Of a stretch of 9,730 nucleotides of DNA, positions 1-5,971 are shown in pieces. The DNA is taken from assembly GCA_009785715.1 (NCBI GenBank), contig WQVT01000049.1:1-9730 (forward strand), read 5' to 3'. The notes beneath the pieces were generated by a model that saw nothing but the letters and a program-made list of their open reading frames with translations, had not been told where the DNA came from and ran no database searches. Both the position numbers and the translations under genes were made by a program. This stretch comes from Acidimicrobiaceae bacterium (GTDB lineage Bacteria; Actinomycetota; Acidimicrobiia; Acidimicrobiales; Palsa-688). The number at the start of each line of letters is the position of its first letter. Position 1 is the first letter of the stretch.

Positions 1-85
1 ATCGGCGTCCATGTGACGGGCAGTTGACGCCTACTGACCAGTGAGCGCGCACATGGACGGAGATCGAGCACATGGACAGGGATCG
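1..85. repeat. Direct repeats with an inverted partial copy
   Basis: A 17-bp unit, CACATGGACGGAGATCG, at 50-66 recurs at 69-85 with two mismatches (19-bp period). A shortened third start, GCGCACA, follows at 85-91. The first 9 bases of the unit occur inverted at 7-15 (GTCCATGTG), and 13 of 15 positions match if 1-15 is compared with the reverse complement of 50-64. The arrangement of one inverted and two direct copies resembles multi-site binding regions or the inner repeats at some insertion-sequence ends. No transposase is visible, so the function is unknown. The left copy is cut by the window edge. Confidence 0.55.
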
Positions 86-99
86 CGCACAAGCCCTCG

Positions 100-168
100 G
101 GTGGGGTCCTGATACGGGCTGGTTTGCCCGGGCTTCGAACGGGACAGCCGGCCGATCAGGACCCCACC
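100..168. repeat. Perfect 14-bp inverted repeat, long hairpin
   Basis: GGTGGGGTCCTGAT at 100-113 is repeated as its exact reverse complement at 155-168. Inside it, GGCTG (117-121) can pair with CAGCC (145-149), and CCCG (127-130) with CGGG (140-143), so the whole segment could fold into one long interrupted hairpin. Neither side has a T tract, so it is not a classical intrinsic terminator. It lies about 75 nt past the whiB1 stop and could back up termination, terminate a gene entering from the left, or be a recombination or mobile-element relic. Confidence 0.6.
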
Positions 169-198
169 TCGTCCCACCCGGAGGAAAGAGAAGCGAAG

Positions 199-221
199 GG
201 GGTGGCTGATACGCCGACCCC
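199..221 (-). terminator. Probable whiB1 terminator
   Basis: GGGGTGGC (199-206) pairs with GCC (213-215) and ACCCC (217-221), giving an 8-bp GC-rich stem with one bulged base (216) and a 6-nt loop. On the minus strand the hairpin is 22 nt past the whiB1 stop and is followed by a pyrimidine-rich run, CTTCGCTTCTCTTTCC. The T tract is imperfect, as is common in GC-rich actinobacteria. Confidence 0.45.
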
Positions 222-243
222 GTTTAGGACACTGATTCGTCCG

Positions 244-534
244 TCAGCTGGCTCGACGCTGCTGCGCCAGCCACGCCTTGCGCAGCTTGCGGCGCTCCTC
301 CTCGGAGGTCCCGCCCCAGATGCCGGACTCCTGATTCGTCGCCAGCGCGAATTCGAGGCATGAGGCCTGTGCGTCGCACGTCTGACAGACGGCCTTGGCG
401 AAGGCGATCTGCTCGAGAGCGGGGCCGGTGGTCCCCACCGGGAAGAACAGGTCGGGATCGGTGTCTCGACAGGCGGCTTCTCCACGCCAGTCATCAACGT
501 CCCACTCGAAATTGCGGCTCCAGGTCAGGGACAC
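244..534 (-). CDS. whiB1: WhiB1-type Fe-S transcriptional regulator
   Basis: WhiB-like protein, a small cytoplasmic regulator that carries a [4Fe-4S] cluster; WhiB1 members bind the primary sigma factor, respond to nitric oxide, and are essential in mycobacteria. From the chosen GTG the product is 96 aa. The four cluster cysteines are C22, C50, C53 and C59 in the C-Xn-CxxC-x5-C layout. The DPDLFFPVG block follows the first cysteine and the turn motif GIWGG is at 71-75, then a basic C-terminus for DNA binding. The wording (DWR, CRDTDP, GPALEQIAFAK, GGTSEEERR) is closest to WhiB1/WblE as I recall it. The frame stays open upstream to a TTG at 639, but that extension would read through an AT-richer leader. 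GGAGG four bases before the GTG at 534 supports the shorter form. It is last of four minus-strand genes but probably has its own promoter. Confidence 0.9.
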   Translation of the reverse strand: MSLTWSRNFEWDVDDWRGEAACRDTDPDLFFPVGTTGPALEQIAFAKAVCQTCDAQASCLEFALATNQESGIWGGTSEEERRKLRKAWLAQQRRAS

Positions 535-551
535 GTCGCCTCCGGCGAGGT

Positions 552-567
552 TGTGAATTTGTTCACG
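552..567 (-). promoter_or_regulatory. CRP-type operator in whiB1 leader
   Basis: TGTGAATTTGTTCACG (plus-strand reading) matches the CRP/FNR-family consensus TGTGA-N6-TCACA at 9 of the 10 half-site positions. It ends 17 nt before the whiB1 GTG. In M. tuberculosis whiB1 is a known target of the CRP homologue Rv3676, so the combination is meaningful. With the promoter proposed at 611-639, the site centre lies roughly 44 nt downstream of the start of transcription, which would favour repression. Activation would require a different promoter. Confidence 0.55.
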
Positions 568-610
568 TGCCCACGGACAGAAGAACGGAAGGTCACGAAC
601 ACGTTGCAAT

Positions 611-639
611 AGCGTAAAGCCGCACGTCAGAGGATGCAA
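611..639 (-). promoter_or_regulatory. Candidate whiB1 promoter
   Basis: On the minus strand TTGCAT (634-639) and TACGCT (611-616) are separated by exactly 17 nt. They match the TTGnnn / TAnnnT pattern of housekeeping actinobacterial promoters. Transcription would start near 604, leaving a leader of about 70 nt that contains the CRP-like site and the ribosome-binding site. The hexamers are weak matches, so this is only a candidate. Confidence 0.35.
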
Positions 640-843
640 GGAGGGATCTCACAGAATTCGTAACTTTTTGGCGCCTCCAACCGGGGATGGGCGCGCGCCT
701 ATACGGGTCCCTCTGACGGCACGATCATGCTATAACCGAGCACGGCTCAGCGGGGAAAACTTGCCCCAATCGCCCGCGTGGTGATCCGGTCACCGTTCGC
801 AGTTGGACCGGCGGCGGACGACGCGGGGCGCGCGTAGGGGCCT

Positions 844-1764
844 TCAGGGGACGACCAGTCGGAGGGCATCGGGCTCGAACCGCAGCTCGAGCTGCTCGGC
901 TTCGCCCAGGTAGTCGCCGTCGACCTGATAGGGGAGCGGGCCGAACGGCGCGACCGTCGCCGAGACCACCTCGGTCAAATCCGTGATGCCGCGGCCTCGC
1001 GCCCCTTTCCCGCGCAGTGCGGCAGCCGCCACCGGAAGGAGGGTGACCAGGGAAAAGCGTCGGAAGATGATCACCGAGAGGCGGCTGTCGAGCCCGGCGC
1101 CGGGGACGACGTCCAAGGGTCGGTTACCGAGAAAAGTATACGGATTGGTGTTCAGCACGATGCCGAAGTACGCCTGATCCACGGAGTGCCGCTGTCCGTC
1201 CTCGGTGGTGGCCGAGAACAGGAACCGGGGACGGCTCCGGTCGTAGTGGCGGAACCAGGTGTTGATGGCGGTGGCCACGAAGAGCGCCTGGCCGGCGTAG
1301 CGCTTCAGCGAGCCCCGCCGCTCCACCCGGGCCACCACGGCGGCGTCGAAGCCGAGTCCGACGTGGAAGAGGAAGAAGCGGCCGTTGACCGAGCCGAGAC
1401 CGACGCGGCGAATCGAGCCTCGCGCCAGGGCGCCGAGGAGCTCGCCGGTGGCCTCGATCGGGTCGTTCGTCATCCCGATGGTGCGGGCGAAGACGTTGGT
1501 GGACCCCCCGGGCAGGACACTGAGGGCCGTCTGCGTGCCGGCGAGCCCGTTGGCGGCCTCGTTGAGCGTCCCGTCCCCGCCGAGCACGACGACCACGTCC
1601 ACCCCGTCGGCGGCTGCTCCCTGCGCCAACATCGTGGCGTGTCCGCGACGGCTCGTCTCCGCCATGGCCACGTCGTGATCTGCAGCCAGGGCCTTGTGGA
1701 TCACCACCCGCATCCGTTCGGTGACCGACGCCGCCGATGCGTTGACGACTAGCAGGACGCGCAC
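844..1764 (-). CDS. YegS/diacylglycerol-kinase-family lipid kinase
   Basis: Product of 306 aa, the usual length for the YegS/BmrU/DagK group, which phosphorylates diacylglycerol or related lipids at the cytoplasmic face of the membrane using ATP. Visible motifs are the GGDGT nucleotide-binding loop at 62-66 followed by LNEAANGL, PGGSTNVFAR at 85-94 (the conserved P-x-G-T/S-x-N segment), GLGFDAAV at 136-143, and DGDYLG at 282-287 near the C-terminus. All catalytic signatures of an active DAGK catalytic domain are present. The GTG at 1764 begins directly with the first beta strand (VLLVVN). A weak AGGG lies about 9 nt upstream. It follows the sigma factor gene by 93 nt and may be co-transcribed with it. 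The exact lipid cannot be told from sequence; mycobacterial relatives act in phosphatidylinositol mannoside and phosphatidic acid metabolism. Confidence 0.88.
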   Translation of the reverse strand: MRVLLVVNASAASVTERMRVVIHKALAADHDVAMAETSRRGHATMLAQGAAADGVDVVVVLGGDGTLNEAANGLAGTQTALSVLPGGSTNVFARTIGMTNDPIEATGELLGALARGSIRRVGLGSVNGRFFLFHVGLGFDAAVVARVERRGSLKRYAGQALFVATAINTWFRHYDRSRPRFLFSATTEDGQRHSVDQAYFGIVLNTNPYTFLGNRPLDVVPGAGLDSRLSVIIFRRFSLVTLLPVAAAALRGKGARGRGITDLTEVVSATVAPFGPLPYQVDGDYLGEAEQLELRFEPDALRLVVP

Positions 1765-1779
1765 CGCTCGTGTCCCTGC

Positions 1780-1826
1780 CCGTTCAGCGCCCTCCGGGCG
1801 CGCAGCCGTTCAGCGCCCTCTGGGCG
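1780..1826. repeat. 21-bp tandem repeat, two hairpins
   Basis: Two copies of a 21-bp unit beginning CCGTTCAGCGCCCTC, at 1780-1800 and 1806-1826, differ at one base (1795 C versus 1821 T) with a 26-bp period. Each copy can fold by itself: GCGCCC-TCC-GGGCGC (1787-1801) in the first, and a 5-bp stem CGCCC/GGGCG (1814-1826) in the second. They lie in the 93-nt leader between the sigma factor stop and the lipid kinase GTG, starting 16 nt upstream of that GTG. They could limit read-through or stabilise the upstream message. Confidence 0.7.
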
Positions 1827-1857
1827 GGCATCAGGTATCGAGCGCCACCAGGGCACC

Positions 1858-2724
1858 TCAGGGTTTGGCCGTCCGGTCGCTGACCGGACCTCTCGGGCGC
1901 CCCCGCCGCCCTTCGACCCGCCCGCTCGAGCGGCCAGCGGGTGGCGAGCCGGGCCTGCCCGGGTCCTCGTCCGACCCTGCCCGCGCGAGGGCGCGCAGCT
2001 CGGCCACGCTGCGCGCCAGGAGCCGGGACACGTGCATCTGCGAGATCCCGAGGCTGGTGGCGATCTCGGACTGGGTCAGGCCCTCGAAGAACCGGAGATG
2101 GATGATCTTCTGTTCGCGCGGTGGGAGCTGTGCCAGCAGGGGGAACAGCGTCGCCCGGTCGTCGGCGTCGGCGAAGCGGGGGTCCTCTTCGCCGAGCCGG
2201 GTGGCGAGGTTCTGGGTGTCGTCGTCGTTGGCGCTCGGGGCGTCGAGCGACGAGAAGCGGTAGGCGGCCCCCGCCTCGAGGGCCTCGAGGACTTCCTCCT
2301 CCGACACCGCAAGGTCATTGGCGAGCTCCGCGATGGTCGGGGAGCGGCCGAGCTCCTGGCCGAGCGTCCCGACTACTTTGCCCAACCTCAAATACAGCTC
2401 CTGCATGCGGCGGGGCGCGCGGACCGCCCACGCCCGGTCGCGGAAGTGCCGCTTGATCTCGCCGACGATCGTGTGCGTTGCGTAGGTCGAGAACTCGACG
2501 CCGCGGTCGGGATCGAAGCGGTCGACGGCCTTCAGCAGCCCGTACGAGGCCACCTGCACGAGGTCGTCGAGGGACTCACCGCGATTGGCGAACCGGCGCG
2601 CCAGGTATTCGGCCAAGCCGAGGTGGGCCGCCACCAGTTCGTCCCGGAGGGCCTGGTCGCGGGTGGCGGCGTACTCGCGGAACTTGGCGCGCATCTGTTC
2701 GCGCTGGTCGGGCTGGTAGCTCAT
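1858..2724 (-). CDS. sigF: SigB/F/G-type alternative sigma factor
   Basis: Sigma-70 family protein of 288 aa, group 3 (SigB/SigF/SigG), which redirects RNA polymerase to stress or developmental promoters. Region 2 spans about 28-97 with the core-binding stretch DDLVQVASYGLLKAVDRF (53-70) and the -10 recognition stretch FSTYATHTIVGEIKRHFRDR (78-97). Region 3 covers about 105-175. Region 4 is at about 196-245, with the -35-reading helix-turn-helix LTQSEIATSLGISQMHVSRL at 216-235. The last 35 to 38 residues, rich in Gly, Pro and Arg, form a disordered basic tail not usual for the family. The ATG at 2724 has no clear ribosome-binding site, so translation may depend on the anti-sigma gene whose stop is 28 nt upstream. 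That gene pair is the standard anti-sigma/sigma partner-switch arrangement. The choice between sigB and sigF as a name is arbitrary here. Confidence 0.9.
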   Translation of the reverse strand: MSYQPDQREQMRAKFREYAATRDQALRDELVAAHLGLAEYLARRFANRGESLDDLVQVASYGLLKAVDRFDPDRGVEFSTYATHTIVGEIKRHFRDRAWAVRAPRRMQELYLRLGKVVGTLGQELGRSPTIAELANDLAVSEEEVLEALEAGAAYRFSSLDAPSANDDDTQNLATRLGEEDPRFADADDRATLFPLLAQLPPREQKIIHLRFFEGLTQSEIATSLGISQMHVSRLLARSVAELRALARAGSDEDPGRPGSPPAGRSSGRVEGRRGRPRGPVSDRTAKP

Positions 2725-2752
2725 CGGTGCGGAGAGGGCGCGCTCGGGTCGC

Positions 2753-3169
2753 TCACTTCGGGATCAGGTCCGAGTCGTCGTGTTCCTGGTGGCGCTTCAC
2801 GAGCCGGAACCGGGGGCCCTGCGCCCCGTCGATGAACTCGTGATCGTCGACGAGGGCGCCGAGGATCACCTCCGAGAGCTCCGAGAGCCGCGAGTGGTCC
2901 GCCTCTGCGGGGTCGACGATGTGCGCCTCGCCCTCGACGACCAGTTGATCGGCGGCGAGGAGGTAACGGACCTGCACGGTCCCCTCGCGGCCCTCGGCGC
3001 CGGTCATGCCGTAGCACAACTCGTCGATGGCCAGGCGGAGATCCTCGACCTCGTCGAAGCTGAATCCGAGACGGCTGGCCAGGCCGGCGGCGGTCACCCG
3101 GGCGAGGCGGAGGAACTCGGGCCTCGCGGGCACCGTCAAGCGGACCTCGTCACTCATAGCCACCGTCAT
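2753..3169 (-). CDS. rsbW: RsbW/UsfX-like anti-sigma factor
   Basis: Product of 138 aa with the GHKL ATPase fold of RsbW/SpoIIAB anti-sigma factors, which hold the sigma factor inactive until an anti-anti-sigma protein displaces it. The N-terminal strand (VRLTVPARPEFLRLAR) and the helix FDEVEDLRLAIDELC match the family and resemble mycobacterial UsfX. In the N box the Asn typical of ATP-binding kinases is not evident (DELCYGM), and no DxGxG box follows, so kinase activity is doubtful. An upstream GTG at 3268 would add 33 unconserved residues. I chose the ATG at 3169 because AGGAGG stands 3 nt before it; a second ATG at 3157 is less well spaced. It is first in the minus-strand block and lies directly upstream of the sigma gene. 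Confidence 0.85.
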   Translation of the reverse strand: MTVAMSDEVRLTVPARPEFLRLARVTAAGLASRLGFSFDEVEDLRLAIDELCYGMTGAEGREGTVQVRYLLAADQLVVEGEAHIVDPAEADHSRLSELSEVILGALVDDHEFIDGAQGPRFRLVKRHQEHDDSDLIPK

Positions 3170-3260
3170 GCTCCTCCTGGCTCGGATTGCCCAAACATGC
3201 CGCCGTCCACTGATCTCGGGGGCCTCGCTTGGGACCTGGTGCCCGGCCGGGTGCCTCGAG

Positions 3261-3285
3261 GGTACCACCGACCCCCCCGAAAACC
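3261..3285 (-). promoter_or_regulatory. SigF-like promoter candidate for rsbW-sigF
   Basis: On the minus strand GGTTTT (3280-3285) is followed, 14 nt after GTTT, by GGTACC (3261-3266). SigB/SigF-type promoters read about GTTT-N14-17-GGGTAY; here the -10 reads TGGTAC, with one G replaced. The leader to the rsbW ATG would be about 85 nt. This suggests the sigma factor controls its own operon, as is usual for such pairs. Confidence 0.4.
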
Positions 3286-3365
3286 GGCTTCAATGCGGTC
3301 GTGTCCCGGCCCCCGTGGTAGGGATGATCGCAATCGGGAGAGACCGGGAGAGAGACAGGGAGCCC

Positions 3366-4142
3366 ATGAACATCGTTGTCTGCGTGAAACAGATCCCGGA
3401 CCCGGCCGAACCCGGGGCACTGTCGCCGGACACCCACACCCTGGTACGCACCGGAAAGCTGATCCTCGACGACTCCGACCGCTACGGGGTCGAGGTCGGG
3501 CTGCAGCTCGCCGAGCAGGCCGGCGGCGACGTCATCTGTGTGTCGATGGCTCCGGGGGAAGAGGTGTCGGGACTGCGCTCCGCCCTCGCCATGGGGGCGG
3601 CCCGCGCCATCCTGGTGAGCGACGACGCGCTCGGGGGCACGGACGCCCTCGGAACGGCGAAGGTTCTTGCGGCGGCGATCCGGACCGCCGAGGCCGACCT
3701 GGTGATCGCCGCCACGGAATCCACCGACGGCTACACCGGGACCACGCCGGTGCAGGTGGCCGAGCTCCTCGGCCTGCCGTCGATCAGCTTCGCCAGGAAG
3801 GTTGTCCTCGACGGCTCGACCGTGCGCGCCGACCGCCAGACCGAGTCCGGGTACGACGAGGTCGAGGTCGGGTTGCCGGCGGTGGTCACCGTGACGGCCG
3901 GCGTGGTCGAACCGCGCTACCCCTCGTTCAAGGGCATCATGGCCGCCAGGAGCAAGCCCCTGGACATCGTCGGGCTCTCGGATCTGGGCATCGATCCAGC
4001 CGAGGTCGGGCCGGCGGGCAGCCGCCAGGAGATCCTCTCCGTCGTGCCCGCGGAGAGTCGCTCGGCGGGCGAGATCGTCGTCGACGAGGGAGACGGCTAC
4101 CAGCGAATCGTTGCGTTCCTCGAAGAGCTGAAGGTGGTGTGA
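3366..4142 (+). CDS. etfB: Electron transfer flavoprotein beta subunit
   Basis: EtfB, 258 aa, partners EtfA in the soluble FAD-containing heterodimer that takes electrons from acyl-CoA dehydrogenases and passes them to ETF:quinone oxidoreductase. The N-terminus MNIVVCVKQIPDP and DRYGVEVGLQLAE (38-50) are typical. ATESTDGYTGTTPVQVAELL (116-135) is the nucleotide-binding region, which holds AMP in group I ETFs. The beta-subunit signature runs from about 152 to 176 and includes ESGYDEVEVGLPAVVTV. The frame is open far upstream, but the ATG at 3366 starts at the conserved N-terminus and has AGGGAG 3 nt before it in a purine-rich leader. etfA follows after one base. The promoter must lie in the 196-nt gap shared with the divergent rsbW. 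I found only a weak -10-like TAGGGAT at 3319-3325. Confidence 0.95.
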   Translation: MNIVVCVKQIPDPAEPGALSPDTHTLVRTGKLILDDSDRYGVEVGLQLAEQAGGDVICVSMAPGEEVSGLRSALAMGAARAILVSDDALGGTDALGTAKVLAAAIRTAEADLVIAATESTDGYTGTTPVQVAELLGLPSISFARKVVLDGSTVRADRQTESGYDEVEVGLPAVVTVTAGVVEPRYPSFKGIMAARSKPLDIVGLSDLGIDPAEVGPAGSRQEILSVVPAESRSAGEIVVDEGDGYQRIVAFLEELKVV

Positions 4143-4143
4143 G

Positions 4144-5142
4144 GTGGATCGGATCTGGGTTGTCGTTGAACCAGTCAGTGGGGAGCCGGCCGGCGGGGAG
4201 CTTTCGCCCATCAGCCTGGAGCTGTTGAGCGGGGCTCGGGAGCTCGCCGGCCAGGTGCAGGCCGTGACCTGGGGGGACGCGGAAGCCCTCGCCGGCGAGG
4301 CCGGCGCGTACGGGGCCACCACGCTGTGGACGGCCGGCGACCTGGGGGGCGGCCTGCCCGGTCCGGCCGTTGCCGCAGGCATCGCCGGCGCGCTCGGCGC
4401 CGTCCCGCCGGATGAACAGCCCGAGGCGATCCTCGTTCCCCACGACTACGACGGGCGCGACGTCGCCGCGCGGCTCTCGGTCCGTCTCGATCGACCGGTG
4501 TTGACCAACGTCGTCGGCCTCGAGGCAGGCGGTTCCGAAGGCGGGGACGGGGCTCTCGTCTCGGAGCACGCCGTCTTCGGTGGGGCCGAGGTGGTGAAGG
4601 CGCACTTCACCGGCGCTGCGCCGGGGCTGTTCGTGGTGCGCAGCAAGACCTTCGCGGCATCCCCCGGGGACGGTTCACCGGCCGAGGTGCGCAAGCTCGA
4701 GGTCGGCGACCTCGGTCGCACCGGCGAGGCGCGGATCGTCGCCAACCACGTTGAGGCGCAGGAGGGTCCCCGGCTCGATCAGGCGCCCGTTGTCGTCTCC
4801 GGCGGCCGCGGACTCGGGGGGGCCGAGGGCTACGCCATGGTCGAGGAGCTGGCCCGTCTGCTCGGTGGGGCCCCCGGTGCGTCGAGGGCGATCGTCGACG
4901 CCGGTTGGGTGCCCTACTCGCACCAGGTCGGCCAGACCGGGAAGACCGTGAAGCCGACGGTCTACGTGGCGGCCGGGATCTCCGGGGCGACCCAGCACCT
5001 CGTGGGCATGAAGGGCTCGCAGCACATCGTGGCCATCAACAAGGACCCCGAGGCGCCCATCTTCCAGATCGCCGACCTCGGCATCGTTGGCGACGTCAAT
5101 CAGGTGCTCCCGAAGCTGATCGAGGCGCTCAAGCAGCGCTGA
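4144..5142 (+). CDS. etfA: Electron transfer flavoprotein alpha subunit
   Basis: EtfA, 332 aa, normal length for the family, carries the FAD of the ETF heterodimer. The N-terminal half (1-200) is the partner-facing domain. The C-terminal FAD domain shows VSGGRGLGG (218-226), SR-AIVDAGW (248-255), GQTGKTVKP (263-271), GISGATQHLVGM (278-289), INKDPEAPIF (298-307) and ADLGIVGD (310-317), all standard FAD contacts. It starts with GTG one base after the etfB stop, so the two are translationally coupled. No gene for ETF:quinone oxidoreductase or an acyl-CoA dehydrogenase is in the window. It ends 44 nt before the stop of the convergent kinase-like gene. A 5-bp hairpin, CCCCT/AGGGG (5151-5166), without a T tract is the only terminator-like structure. 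Confidence 0.96.
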   Translation: MDRIWVVVEPVSGEPAGGELSPISLELLSGARELAGQVQAVTWGDAEALAGEAGAYGATTLWTAGDLGGGLPGPAVAAGIAGALGAVPPDEQPEAILVPHDYDGRDVAARLSVRLDRPVLTNVVGLEAGGSEGGDGALVSEHAVFGGAEVVKAHFTGAAPGLFVVRSKTFAASPGDGSPAEVRKLEVGDLGRTGEARIVANHVEAQEGPRLDQAPVVVSGGRGLGGAEGYAMVEELARLLGGAPGASRAIVDAGWVPYSHQVGQTGKTVKPTVYVAAGISGATQHLVGMKGSQHIVAINKDPEAPIFQIADLGIVGDVNQVLPKLIEALKQR

Positions 5143-5154
5143 TCCTGCAACCCC

Positions 5155-5202
5155 TCAGACCAGGGGCCGATCACACCAGAGGCCGATCACACCAGAGGCC
5201 AG
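5155..5202. repeat. 16-bp tandem repeat, three copies
   Basis: The unit TCACACCAGAGGCCGA stands complete at 5171-5186, with degenerate copies at 5155-5170 (two changes) and 5187-5202 (two changes at the end). Read on the minus strand, each copy contains the end of the SCO1664-like gene, Pro-Leu-Val-stop or its variant. The stop-codon region of that gene has thus been duplicated twice into the short gap between convergent genes. Confidence 0.8.
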
Positions 5203-5942
5203 GGGTAGGGCCGCCCGGATCGGGGCTCGGGGAAGCGGGGGCGCGCCAGCAGGCGGCGGACCCGGCGCACCATGGCCTCCACCTCGTCGTCGTGCAGCAG
5301 GGTCTGCAGCTCGGAGCTCGGGCCCTGATGCTCGAAGCGCTCCAGGTCCCGGACAAGGTTGTCGTCGATCGTCTCACCGGCGAAATCCCAGATCACCGTT
5401 CGGATCTTCGACTCGGTGTGAAAGCACAGCCCGTGGTCGATCCCCCAGATCTCCGCGTCGCGGTCGAGGAGGCAGTGCCCACCCTTGCGATCCGCGTTGT
5501 TCGCCACGAGGTCAAAGGTCGCCATGCGCCGCAGGGCCGGGTGGTGATGTTCGTCCTCGAGGAGCGTGAAGTAGTGCTGCTCGAAGTCGGCGTCGACGAA
5601 GCGCTGGAGGGATCCCTCGTCGAGCGGTCCGTCGTGGCGGAGGACCGTCTCGGGCACCATGTCCCAGCGGAGCTGGCGGGCGAGCTCGAAGGCGGCCACC
5701 TCGCGCCGGTAGAGCCCGTCCGGGAAGTCCCACAGCGGGCGCTCCGCCCGCCCCGGCTTGTAGATGGCGGCGATCTCCTCGTCGCGGTCGGTGACGGTCA
5801 CCAGGTACGTCCCGTTACTGCTCCAGGGCATGCGCCCCTGAATCTCGATCGTGCCGCGCAGAAGGATGCTCTCCTCCTCGCCACCGGGCTCCTCTCCACT
5901 GCAGCCGGCCCGGTGGTCGTCGGGCGGGGGCGGGGGAGGCAC
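5187..5942 (-). CDS. SCO1664-family PI3/4-kinase-like protein
   Basis: Member of the actinobacterial SCO1664 family (TIGR03843), distantly related to phosphatidylinositol 3/4-kinases; the substrate is unknown. From the GTG at 5942 the product is 251 aa. The N-lobe shows NGTYLVTV (43-50) and IYKPGRAERPLWDFPDG with likely ATP-binding lysine K62. The catalytic loop is DLVANNADRKGGHCLLD (144-160), with D151 in an N-A-D-R-K motif like that of type II PI4-kinases. GIDHGLCFH (167-175) supplies the metal-binding aspartate D169. The first 25 residues are Pro/Glu-rich and poorly placed in the family. The GTG has no ribosome-binding site, while GAGGAGGAG at about 5873-5881 would suit a non-canonical CTG at 5861, so the start is uncertain. 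It is third in an operon with DUF3090 and phosphomutase-like genes, a gene trio repeated across actinobacteria. Confidence 0.85.
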   Translation of the reverse strand: MPPPPPPDDHRAGCSGEEPGGEEESILLRGTIEIQGRMPWSSNGTYLVTVTDRDEEIAAIYKPGRAERPLWDFPDGLYRREVAAFELARQLRWDMVPETVLRHDGPLDEGSLQRFVDADFEQHYFTLLEDEHHHPALRRMATFDLVANNADRKGGHCLLDRDAEIWGIDHGLCFHTESKIRTVIWDFAGETIDDNLVRDLERFEHQGPSSELQTLLHDDEVEAMVRRVRRLLARPRFPEPRSGRPYPWPLV

Positions 5943-5971
5943 GGGCGGCGGCCGGCGGGACGGGCGGGAGG

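Larger units (their letters stand above)
535..843. other. 309-nt whiB1 upstream region
   Basis: This gap separates the lipid kinase stop from whiB1, both on the minus strand. It is clearly less GC-rich than the genes and holds no convincing ORF. Besides the CRP-like site and promoter candidate listed separately, it contains two imperfect palindromes: GGGGAAAACTTGCCCC (752-767, 6 of 8 pairs) and GGTGATCCGGTCACC (780-794, arms GGTGA/TCACC). A minus-strand TATAGC at 729-734 is another possible -10 but lacks a good -35. The content suggests several regulators act on whiB1. Confidence 0.5.

Noticed and set aside
126..143. tRNA T-arm-like GGCTTCGAACGG
   Set aside because: The TTCGA core lacks correct flanking stems, and no acceptor, D or anticodon arms can be placed around it.
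124..363. 79-aa plus-strand open frame beside whiB1
   Set aside because: It covers the inverted repeat, the proposed terminator and the antisense of the whiB1 3' end, and has no ribosome-binding site or known motif.
535..639. Longer whiB1 reading frame from TTG at 639
   Set aside because: The extra 35 residues are unlike WhiB proteins, would include the CRP-like palindrome and proposed promoter, and a GGAGG-preceded GTG at 534 fits the family length.
2032..2835. 267-aa plus-strand open frame
   Set aside because: It is the mirror of the sigma factor and anti-sigma genes and contains no domain of its own.
3170..3268. Longer anti-sigma frame from GTG at 3268
   Set aside because: The extension is unconserved, overlaps the SigF-like promoter, and the ATG at 3169 has an AGGAGG just upstream.
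2780..4228. 482-aa plus-strand open frame
   Set aside because: It runs antisense through the anti-sigma gene and then out of frame through etfB. Its product is Arg/Gly-rich with no recognisable domain, as expected for a GC-rich shadow frame.
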